Below, piece by piece: positions 56,766-64,000 of a DNA stretch of 64,000 bases. Where the stretch lies: assembly GCA_964019335.1 (NCBI GenBank), contig OZ025755.1, forward strand, positions 62,001-126,000. The letters run 5' to 3'. This DNA comes from Diplonema japonicum. Taxonomy: Eukaryota; Euglenozoa; Diplonemea; Diplonemida; Diplonemidae. A model generated the notes under the pieces. It did no database searches, was not told the DNA's origin, and worked only from the letters and a program-made list of their open reading frames with translations. The translations under genes and the position numbers were made by a program. Each line of letters opens with the position of its first letter. Position 1 is the first letter of the stretch.

Positions 56766-58765
56766 CCCTCTTGTGATACCTGTTTTGGCGGCGGTGTTCC
56801 TGTCCTCACACCATGTTGCGTCTGTATTCTGCTCACTGCCGAGGCCATGCTGTGTGGTCGTGTAAGGGGGAGGGGAGGGGAGGGGAGGTTCATACTTGTT
56901 TGAAGGGTCCACATGAGCAGGCTGTTGATATTGCGCAGCCGCTTGCTGTGGGCCGCTGGCGCTGCTTCGTGTCGCCGGTTTCTATGTTAGTTATTATTTT
57001 CCCCCCTCTTCCCTTTTTGTCATACCTTTCCGTCCTGCCTTTGTGGGAGCGGGGACCCTTTCCTCGGTCCCTGCGAGTGGACCAGGAAAGGCGAGCCCCC
57101 CTGTCTCCCCCGCAGCCCTGCATTGTTTCCAGACGACTGCAGCGTCGAGGCTCGCTGGGACTGCTGCTGTTGTAGCTGTTGTTGCTGCTGCTGTTGTTGT
57201 TGTTGCTGCTGCTGTTGTTGCTGCTGCTGTTGTTGCTGTTGGAGTCTCTGTTGCTGGATGCGTTCTCGAAGCTCGCGGTCCCTTGCAGCTTGTGTGGACT
57301 CCTGCATTCCCGTGAGAGGCTGTTGTTGCTGTTGTTGTTGCTGCTGCTGAAGCGCCATGCGGAGGGGTTCCTGCTTGACCCGTTGCTGTGACAGCCTCTC
57401 CTCAAGCCCGAGCCGCTGCTGCTGGAGCGAGGCCGCGGCAGCCGATTGCGGAATAGCAGAAGGAACGACACCACTCCCTCCACGTGTGTACCCTGTGGAC
57501 ACGCTGACAGGCTGTTGTTGTTGTTGTTGCTGCTGTTTGATCTCGTCACCAACGGAGCCCCTTAGAAGCGATGGGTTCACCAACGTGCTACTGATGTTCG
57601 CCGCCCAGGCAGGGGTCCCGGTGCTGACGGACGCTGCAGAGGCAGGGGCGGAGACAGGGGTGTAAGGGTCTTCGGCCGGCTTTTGCAACGGGGAGTCCCT
57701 CAGACTCGCAGCAGAAGGGTAGTTCACAGGGACTGCAGATGGGAAGGTCAAAGGTGAGGAAGTTGCAGGGGGCTGATACCCTGTAGGGACAGTGGAGTGG
57801 TAAGATGTGTATGAGGTAGATTGCGACGGGCCATCAACACGCCTTGAAACGGTCACAGGCGTGGGCGCTGCTGCAGGCTGAGGGGTCGGTTTGGGCTTGC
57901 GGAGCGGCCACTTCTCTTTCACACACTGCATACCAGCAGGGCTCTGCAAGGGGTTCGTTAAAAGAAACGGCGCCTTAGCGAGAATCCCTCTTGTGGCGGG
58001 ACGCAGCACTAAAGGTTCCGGGATGTCGGGGATGGGCTTGCCTCCGATAACGGGTTTTGTAACTGCAGAGTCAATGGCAGTACCCTGTCCGGTGTCGGAA
58101 AAGGTGATACGCTTCCTGGCGGGGTTCATCTTCCTCTTCAGGTTTACGGAGTCTTCAAAACGGATGACCTCCTTGCGCATGTCTGAATTTTGCACGTGGT
58201 CGAAGCCCAGACTGTTTGAGAATGTGTTTCGCAGCATCCATTGCTCGTTGTCAAGTGCGAAGGCACTTGTGTCGATTTCCGGGTGGAAGATGTCGTATTC
58301 TAGTTCTAAGCGTCTGGCTAGGGTCCCCAGTTGTCTTAGAAAATATGGTTTTATATCCATATCGGGGTGCGCAGTCCTTATGAAAGCGACAGTGTTGTCC
58401 AAGGACCATCCGTACTTCTGCATGAGGTAGGCAGCGACGACGGCGCAGCATCTTGAAATGCCCAGGACGGAGTGGACGAGAACGCACTCGCCCTTTTCGA
58501 GGCCTCGTTCTATAAATTCGTAGATTTGCCTAACGTTTCGACCTTCGGCGTCGAAGAGGAGTGTGTTTGGAAGGTCCCTCCAGTGGAACGACAGGTAGTG
58601 TATGTTAGCCTGCTGGTACAGGTTCGGTGTTTCGCTGCCAGCGCAGTTGACGATGTGGCTCACCTTGTTCATGAACAAGAACTCATCGTCCTGGCTGCTC
58701 GTCAGGTTGCCTACAAAGAGGCCGTCCTTGATCCTCACGGCCACCAACTGTTGCTGGGATTGCAT
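56072..58765 (-). CDS. Dual-specificity phosphatase-like pseudoenzyme with polyQ and long disordered tail
   Basis: Five exons: 57026-58765, 56780-56981, 56394-56725, 56167-56339, 56072-56114; introns of 44, 54, 54 and 52 bases. The joined product is 829 residues. The start is MQSQQQLVAVRIKDGLFVGNLTSS at 58765. Residues about 8-150 form a DUSP fold (INYL-type strand HYLSFHWRD, FIERGLEKGECVLVHS). The signature loop is HSVLGISR (98-105), with Ser where the nucleophilic Cys belongs, while the Arg is kept. A long Ser/Pro/Gln-rich region follows, including about 24 Gln, and the spliced exons continue in the same style to KRPIRTSSASDRLMQPTASFLRKTSRT. The third exon uses acceptor CAGAGAG to keep frame; this junction is the least certain. 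A binding rather than catalytic role is likely. Confidence 0.75.
57165..57245 (-). repeat. CAG/CAA tract encoding polyglutamine
   Basis: Mixed CAG and CAA codons, about 24 Gln in a row, with smaller Gln runs at 57315-57355 and 57505-57535, all inside the pseudophosphatase gene. Mixed codons argue against simple slippage. Confidence 0.85.
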
Positions 58766-58861
58766 TGTTTTTTTTTTTTTTCTTTTTTCTCTTCTTCTCC
58801 CACTCCCCCTCCCTCCCTCCCGCCCTTTATTTTTTTTGTTTGGGGGCTGGCGTGGAAAAAG

Positions 58862-58895
<34 letters not shown>

Positions 58896-59053
58896 TATTG
58901 TACATAAAAAAAGAAGGAAAAAAAAAAACTTGCAGTGTGTATTGTTTGGTTTCTTTTTTTTTGGGGGGGATAGGGGTGGTGAAAAAAAATATTGTAATCT
59001 AACCATATCCACACTTTTTTTTTTTTTCTTCTTTTTTTCCAAATAACACTGTT

Positions 59054-59481
59054 TCAGAGCCAGGCAGGGGTGTCTTCCGCCTCCCAAGTGGGGTCGTAGT
59101 TGTAGTGCCAACTCAAAGAAGGATCCACGGTCACTAGATCAATAAAATGGGTGGTCTCACCTGGTTTAACACGCAGGGTCGCGACATCCTTTTCAATCTG
59201 TGTGTGCAGGTGTCTCGTTTCTTTTATTCTCACCCCCCCTTTTTTTTGTTTCAAACCTTTGCTCTCTCCGAGACGAGGTTCAAATTTTCCACATCAAAGA
59301 AGCTGAAGCTCACGGTGAGGGGCTTGTTGCTACGATTTTGCAGTTCGTAGGTAGTTTTTTCTTCCTAAGATTTTTTTTTTTCTTCTTTTTTTTTTCCTTC
59401 TCCCCGACTACATACTGAACTGTATTTTATTTTATAAAACCCCGTTCCCTCTTCCAGCTCTGATATTTCACCCCGTGACAT
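59054..59481 (-). CDS. Small single-domain protein, calpain-associated beta-sandwich-like
   Basis: Hidden by two introns. Exons 59416-59481, 59257-59364 and 59054-59197 (introns 51 and 59 bases) join in frame to 105 residues. The ATG follows a 12-base A-tract. The protein starts MSRGEISELEEGTGFYKIKYSS, then KTTYELQNRSNKPLTVSFSF with DVENLNLVSE, then VATLRVKPGETTHFIDLVTVDP, ending SLSWHYNYDPTW. This order (Y-x-I/L-x-N-R-S, F-x-F, N-L, then PGE and a final sandwich strand) resembles beta domains repeated in large calpain-like proteins of protists. Here the domain is a whole gene. No catalytic residues are apparent. Its role is unknown; the splice sites are strongly supported because all three frames join. 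Confidence 0.6.
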
Positions 59482-59622
59482 TTTTTTTTTTTTCTTTTTT
59501 TTTCCAATCACTTGTTTCTGTGTGTGTTTATTTAGTTTGCTAAAAAAACAAAAAAAAAAAAAAAAAAAAACAAAAAAAAAGGTACTAAGAATAAAATTGA
59601 TTCTGCCTGCCGTTCTCGCTTT

Positions 59623-59913
59623 TTATTTTATATTGCACTTCCTCTTGGTGCTGACTGTAATTCTCTTCACCTTTCCAGTAGGAAGGGGCCCCTTGGCGAT
59701 GGCACCTCCACTGTCTTTTTTCGAGTGATTTGTCAGATTTTGTGCCGCCTTTTTCGCAATCGTCTTCAGAGAATCGGTCTGATAGGGGGAAGGGGTTTAG
59801 GCGTAGGGACAAAATTTTTTTTTCTTTGTAAAACACACCTTTTTCGCCACATCCCTGATGGGGTTTTTGCGCATCTTGTTGCCGCCCCTTGTCATTTTCG
59901 CTGATTTTCCCAT
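59623..59913 (-). CDS. Small, very basic protein, unknown
   Basis: Exons 59839-59913 and 59623-59778 with a 60-base intron (GTGTGT...TATCAG) give 76 residues with about 20 Lys/Arg: MGKSAKMTRGGNKMRKNPIR, then KKTDSLKTIAKKAAQNL and a tail GKVKRITVSTKRK. The ATG follows a long A-tract. Such small basic proteins are often nucleolar or ribosome-associated, but I recognise no family. An alternative start is the internal MTRGG. Confidence 0.5.
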
Positions 59914-60662
59914 TTTTTTTTTTTTTTTTTTTTTTTGTGTGTGGAAACCTGAGAAATTGTAAAAAAGGCAAAAGTGAGGAATTCGGTGAGGAAAAAAAAA
60001 ACCCCCCCCCACCACTCAAAAATACTTAACTAGAGACCAAAAGACAAGAAGAAGAAGGACCGTTATTTCTCTCCCCTCAAAACCAGGAAAAAAAAAAAAA
60101 AAAAAAAAAAAAAAAGCAAAAAAGATATTTAAAGGCACATGTCTCGCGTAACTGGGCAGTTTTAGCATCACGAGGCGAGAATATGACAAAAGAAATTGGC
60201 GTTCTTTTTTTCTTTTTTTTTCTTTTTTGTTAGTTAAGAAGGGTGGACGGGCCGTGTTCGAAAAAAAAAAAAAAAAAAAAAAAAGGAGTGGCGGAATTGG
60301 ACAAAAAAAGAAAATGGAATGAAGAGGCTTTTACAAAAGAAAAAAAGAAGAAAAAAAAAGAAGAAAAAGAAAAAAAAAAACAACATACAATAATAGAAGA
60401 AGGTACCCAAGCATTTCTTTCTTCCCCCCCCCCCCCCTGCTTTTCCCAGTCACTGCAAAGAAACTTTTTTTTTCCATCTTCCAGATCCATGTCCGGAAGA
60501 GATAGTGAGGGGGGGGATTGGGAGTGAGTACAGCAAACCGAAAAAAAAAACCCCCCTTGCTTTTTTTTTTCCTTCCCCCCGGGCAAGAAAAAAAAAGGGG
60601 GAAGAAAAAAAAAAAACAAAACAAGAATGGGCGAAATGTTCTTCTTCCCCCCCAAAAAGCAA
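59914..60662. other. Intergenic stretch, mostly homopolymer
   Basis: Near 60135-60185 the minus strand can form a stem TCTCGC...GCGAGA. A stretch at 60430-60500 reads MDLEDGKKKFLCSDWEKQ on the minus strand, without usable splice sites. Nothing else seen. Confidence 0.4.
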
Positions 60663-61859
60663 CTAATACCCCCTTTGAGCCTGTTCCCTCGCTGCGAGCA
60701 TTGCCTCAAGCTCACGGAGGGCCGTCAACTGCTCGTGACCAAGGTGGGACCTTGCAAGAGAATCATGCTGTTGCAAGATATGCTGAGGGGTTACAGACCT
60801 CACGGGATACCCCCCGCCCTGGTGCTGCACATAAGTAGGAGGCAACGCCTGCTGCACCACTCCATAAGAGGGCGACGGGGACCGCGACCGGGACATTGGG
60901 GAAGATCCCTGCTGGCGGAGAAGCCAGCGCAGCGCCTTCCGACTTTGCTGCAGTTTTGAATCAAGATCGCTAATACCTTCCACGTTGGTTAGAATAGCCG
61001 ACTGTGCTTCAGTTAGCTTCACCTGCATGAGTTGCATGGCTGCTTCTTTCTCAGTGAGCTGCCTCCTTAGCTCGTTAATAGCATCCCTAGCTTGTACCAA
61101 CAGAAGGCTCTGCTTATTCCGGTCGCATGAAGCAACAGAAGTGTTTTCACGGGCTTGGCTGGCCAGGACACTCTCCAACCGTTCCTTCTCCCCTGCAGCG
61201 TGGCGAAGTTTTTTCTCAAGATCCCTGATGACGCCTGCTTGCGCAGAGGATACTGTGGAATCAACAGATTTCCTTCTCGACATTTTTGGCGGAGATGCCG
61301 GGAGCAGACTGCCGCTGCTGGCTGCCTTTTGAGACGCATCGTGCTCTTTTATCCTTCGGTTCCGTCTGGCGAGCTCTTCTGTCAGCTGCCTGACCTTTGT
61401 GGCGGATGATTGCTGCTGTGCCTGCAGCAGTCTTTCCAGTGATGCGTTCCTCGCCTCTGACGTTTGCAGGTCTTTCTCCAGTTTCTGATACATCGCATGC
61501 CAATCCACAGGCCCTGTCTCCGATACGCTTGGTGTTGGGTTGTGGATGTTGATGTCTGGAATCGTCATAACCGCCTCCTCCTCGATGCCCTGCGGGCTCA
61601 GTATCTCCTCGTGCGGGGCATCGTCTTGAGGCAAAGGGGACGGGGGTGCCTCGATCTCCTCTTCTGGTTCTGCTACATGTACCGCTGGCTGTATTGGCGG
61701 GGGAGGCGACAACGACGGCGATCTTGGGGGTTCCTCGACAACGGCAGCCTCCGCTGGATGGGGTTGTTGTGTTTGCTCGACCAATGGAACCGGGGCTTGT
61801 TGCGGCTGTTGTTGTTGTTGCTGATCCTCCACAGGGGGAGGGGTGCCGGGACTAGACAT
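60663..61859 (-). CDS. Coiled-coil protein with Pro/Gln-rich N-terminus
   Basis: A 398-residue single-exon protein. The first ~130 residues are Pro/Glu/Gln-rich. A coiled coil begins at DWHAMYQKLEKDLQTSEARNASLERLLQAQQQ and continues through KVRQLTEELARRNRRIKEHD. It resumes after a Ser-rich break as GVIRDLEKKLRHAAGEKERLESVLASQ and INELRRQLTEKEAAMQLMQVKLTEAQ. The C-terminal 90 residues are disordered with a final short helix (LTALRELEAMLAAREQAQ). No enzyme motif. It resembles scaffold or flagellar/centrosomal proteins in general form only. Start chosen at the first Met after the A-tract and CACACA leader. Confidence 0.75.
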   Translation of the reverse strand: MSSPGTPPPVEDQQQQQQPQQAPVPLVEQTQQPHPAEAAVVEEPPRSPSLSPPPPIQPAVHVAEPEEEIEAPPSPLPQDDAPHEEILSPQGIEEEAVMTIPDINIHNPTPSVSETGPVDWHAMYQKLEKDLQTSEARNASLERLLQAQQQSSATKVRQLTEELARRNRRIKEHDASQKAASSGSLLPASPPKMSRRKSVDSTVSSAQAGVIRDLEKKLRHAAGEKERLESVLASQARENTSVASCDRNKQSLLLVQARDAINELRRQLTEKEAAMQLMQVKLTEAQSAILTNVEGISDLDSKLQQSRKALRWLLRQQGSSPMSRSRSPSPSYGVVQQALPPTYVQHQGGGYPVRSVTPQHILQQHDSLARSHLGHEQLTALRELEAMLAAREQAQRGY

Positions 61860-61872
61860 TGTGTGCGCGCGT

Positions 61873-61904
<32 letters not shown>

Positions 61905-61937
61905 TTTCTGGTTTTTTTTTAAATTTAAAATATGCCG

Positions 61938-61969
<32 letters not shown>

Positions 61970-61972
<3 letters not shown>

Positions 61973-63052
61973 AGTCAAATCCAAAAGCATCTCGTCTTCC
62001 AATGGGCACGGCAGGAAACCCAACACCGGCCTCTCACCAGCATGAGACACCTCTTCCCACCCGTCAAAGAAACCTTGCGATTGAAGCCTCTGTCTCAACA
62101 CTTGTTCCCGTTCGGCGTCGCCTTGCGAACGGTACGCTGCCAGCAGCGTGTGTAGGAGGTAAGGGTGCGGGGCGGAATTGTAAAGCTCCAACTGGGCTTC
62201 GAGAAAATCAAGAACAGGGTGACGAACCCCGTCGGTTTGAGCAGGGAGGAATGCAGTGGGTGGCCGTTCTGTGGTGACCACCACGCCTCCCCCGTGCTTG
62301 TGATATAAATCGCAGAGAGCGACCACCCCGTGCAGACCCATCATCGGGGACAATTTATGCCGCATCCGCTGCATCATGTCTTCAAACAACAGGGTGTTGA
62401 TGTCTTCAGAACCTTCAACGATTGCCGAGGAGCCCCACAGAATGAGATCGAAAGTATGTCGGTTCGGTTTAACAGATTGCATTGTCATTTCTGCGGCGAG
62501 GCTTTTTAGACAATCGGGTTTTTGTTGTGTTTTGATAGTGTTATAGATCAGCGAGTTGTAGCACCGGACAGAGTTGGTGGAGAGGTTGTTGTGTTTCATT
62601 TCCTGAAGAATTGAAGTTTTGAACGCTTCCCCCGCAGCTAAGGAAAGCACGCTGCAATACACCTCTTCACAGGGCACGATTCCGGAACGTACCACGTTTG
62701 TGAGGATGTAGTCTATATCCTCTGATGCTGCTTTTAATGGTGTTGCGTCCTTTGCGATTTGGTCCAGCCTCGCCACGGCTTCCTTCACAGCGACTTCTCT
62801 TCGGAGGCTCAGTTTTGTTGGGTAGCGTTCTTCCAGCGTTTCCCACCTTGAGCGGTGGCAGGCTGTCACGACCAGCCTCTTGTGCACGGGGTACCCGGCC
62901 TCATCGATGAGCTGTAACACTTTCTCAACTCCGTTTTTATGCACACCATTCTTCACAAATTCGTGTAACATCTTCGCACGTTTCAACGGTCCCATTGCCG
63001 TTCCAACACAGGCACCTGCCACTAAAGAGGCAGCGTGAGCGTGGGGGTTCAT
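61970..63052 (-). CDS. PPR-like helical-repeat protein, probably organellar
   Basis: A 360-residue single-exon protein. The N-terminus (MNPHAHAASLVAGACVG) is uncharged and basic further on, compatible with mitochondrial import. From about 110 the sequence forms helix pairs in the style of pentatricopeptide repeats: IDYILTNVVRSGIVPCEEVYCSVL, SVRCYNSLIYNTIKTQQKPDC and AAEMTMQSVKPNRHTFDLILWG. Later helices (FLEAQLELYNSAPHPYLLHTLLAAYRSQGD) are degenerate. PPR proteins bind organelle RNA. The repeats are too irregular to predict a target. Start codon preceded by GGCAG and a purine tract rather than pure A. Confidence 0.65.
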
Positions 63053-63128
63053 CTGCCCCCCCCTCCTTCTCTCCTCTTTTTTTTTTTTTTTTTTTTTGAC
63101 CAGAAAAAAAAAAAAAAAAAAAAAAAAA

Positions 63129-63785
63129 TTATGAACTCCGTTTCACAGCTTTGATAACATAAGCATGCTCTCCGTATCTTCGTTCTTTGAGTATCTCCGC
63201 GTTGCAGTTGTGCTGCGTCTTTAAGATCTCGACCACCTCTTCAGGTTCGTTCTGGTGGATGAGAAGCAGGTACAGCGTGCCTGTCCCAGGGTTGAGAAGC
63301 GGTGCTAATTCGGCAAGGAACGCATCTGTTACGATTCGTCCGCGGGGTCCTCCTGCCCAAGCGGCCGTTATACCGCCTTCATAAGCTTCTTCAGTGGTGG
63401 AGGGGACGTAAGGGGGGTTGAAGAAGGCAATATCGATGAAAGGGGTTTTCCGGAAGGATTTGAGTAGATCGCTTTGAAGGACTTCACCGTGAGAGACGTT
63501 GTTTGCACTGTAAGTAGCCTGGGTGACCTTGCAGGCTTTCGGGTTGATGTCCACTCCTATCAGATTGAACGGGCCGGCTTGTTCCTGTTCCGCCAGCCAT
63601 GCTCCGAAGGCTCCTACTATTCCGCTCCCCACCCCGACTTCAACGGCCACACCGCCGCGACCTACAACTTTTTTGAAATGCTCCTTGTCCTGCTCAATAG
63701 CATCCAGGAGGAGAAAACTATCCTGAGCCGGTTCGTAGACATCATCCCAGCAAGCGATGTGGGATAAGTCCGGTGTGTGCGGCAT
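63129..63785 (-). CDS. N6AMT1: HemK2/N6AMT1-type methyltransferase (eRF1 glutamine methylase)
   Basis: A 218-residue Rossmann-fold methyltransferase. AdoMet motif I is VAVEVGVGSGIVGAFGAW (about 46), motif II ends LIGVDINPKAC and the substrate motif is AFFNPPYVPS (NPPY at 123-126), diagnostic of the HemK/N6AMT1 group. The N-terminus DDVYEPAQDSFLLLDAIE is also characteristic. With TRMT112 the eukaryotic enzyme methylates the GGQ glutamine of release factor eRF1. Length is normal. One exon; start after a >20-base A-tract. Confidence 0.93.
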   Translation of the reverse strand: MPHTPDLSHIACWDDVYEPAQDSFLLLDAIEQDKEHFKKVVGRGGVAVEVGVGSGIVGAFGAWLAEQEQAGPFNLIGVDINPKACKVTQATYSANNVSHGEVLQSDLLKSFRKTPFIDIAFFNPPYVPSTTEEAYEGGITAAWAGGPRGRIVTDAFLAELAPLLNPGTGTLYLLLIHQNEPEEVVEILKTQHNCNAEILKERRYGEHAYVIKAVKRSS

Positions 63786-63857
63786 TTTTTTTTTTTTTTT
63801 TTTTTTTTTTCCCTTTGGGGTTTGTTATAAAATTGAAAAAAAAAAAAAAAAAAAAAT

Positions 63858-64000
63858 TCAACGTGCGTACTCTACTGTGTACCCTTTTTTCCGGTTTGGC
63901 AGCCGGATGCTGACCGTCTGGTTAACGGGCCCTCCCGCTGCTCCCGCGGACCTCACCACATAACCCTGGCTTCCTGGGAGGGTCAAGGCCACCCCCGAGC
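63858..64000 (-). CDS. C-terminal end of a further minus-strand gene (partial)
   Basis: An open frame runs in from the right edge and stops at 63858. It reads VALTLPGSQGYVVRSAGAAG, then PVNQTVSIRLPNRKKGYTVEYAR. The orientation, composition and A/T tracts after the stop match the neighbouring genes. Too short to identify. Confidence 0.55.
   Translation of the reverse strand, partial: SGVALTLPGSQGYVVRSAGAAGGPVNQTVSIRLPNRKKGYTVEYAR

Noticed and set aside
56890-57552. Asn/Ser-rich 220-codon minus-strand frame
   Set aside because: It is the CAG/CAA tract of the pseudophosphatase read in another frame.
991-64000. Kinetoplastid or diplonemid origin because of one-way genes
   Set aside because: Cis-introns are frequent and no common spliced-leader acceptor precedes the starts; gene order alone is not enough.

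Overview
The window is nuclear DNA from a flagellated or centriole-bearing unicellular eukaryote with a compact genome. Evidence: a tubulin tyrosine ligase-like enzyme, eukaryotic housekeeping factors (RPF2, GlnRS, ZNF598/Hel2, MINDY, MBOAT, N6AMT1), spliceosomal GT-AG introns and piggyBac elements. A DNMT5-type methyltransferase/SNF2 protein and protist-style secreted Cys-rich proteins suggest an alga or other protist. I cannot name the lineage. Coding DNA is moderately GC-rich. Intergenic DNA is full of long A/T (some G/C) homopolymers, whose exact lengths should not be trusted.

Layout. All 27 host genes that I can support (991 to 64000) lie on the minus strand, about one per 2.4 kb. The only plus-strand coding remnants are transposon-derived: one piggyBac copy near 33 kb and a decayed zinc-ribbon fragment at 1-740. 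Running up the coordinates: TTLL glutamylase-like, ubiquitin-like/ankyrin protein, a 5'-nucleotidase C-domain-like protein, DNMT5 (9.1-15.4 kb), two secreted/membrane Cys-rich proteins, RPF2, TBC Rab-GAP, a small membrane protein, a chimeric GlnRS, a small zinc-ribbon gene, a coiled-coil protein, a piggyBac cluster (33.0-37.0 kb), a membrane-anchored multicopper oxidase, MINDY deubiquitinase, a small acidic protein, ZNF598/Hel2, an SDR, an MBOAT, a Pex14N-cytochrome b5 protein, a third piggyBac (52.0-53.2 kb), an MFS transporter, a pseudophosphatase with polyQ, two tiny multi-exon genes, a coiled-coil protein, a PPR-like protein, N6AMT1 and the end of one more gene.

Gene structure. Many start codons are directly preceded, on the coding strand, by an A-tract or purine-only leader. 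I placed 15 introns by joining reading frames. They are only 33-60 nt, mostly begin GTATG, often contain an A-tract, and cluster at the 3' ends of genes. Splicing them restores recognisable C-termini (RPF2, MBOAT, TBC, GlnRS) and reveals two small genes at 59.0-59.9 kb.

Mobile and repeat DNA. Three TTAA-bounded piggyBac-like elements with related inverted ends, all with damaged transposases. A 575-bp repeat present as two inverted copies 30 kb apart (20.1 and 50.8 kb). A 142-bp foldback at 22.6 kb, a 72-bp MITE-like palindrome at 23.3 kb, and a short dispersed element downstream of three genes.

Most unusual items: (1) a GlnRS with an eEF1B/GST-C-like N-terminus and a CysRS-type C-terminal tail, next to a small spliced gene carrying the same tail joined to a zinc ribbon; (2) a dual-specificity phosphatase-like protein with catalytic Cys replaced by Ser; (3) a Pex14-N + MAPR cytochrome b5 + CaaX protein; (4) the strictly one-way gene array with A-tract leaders and tiny 3'-biased introns. 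The genes do not form one pathway.
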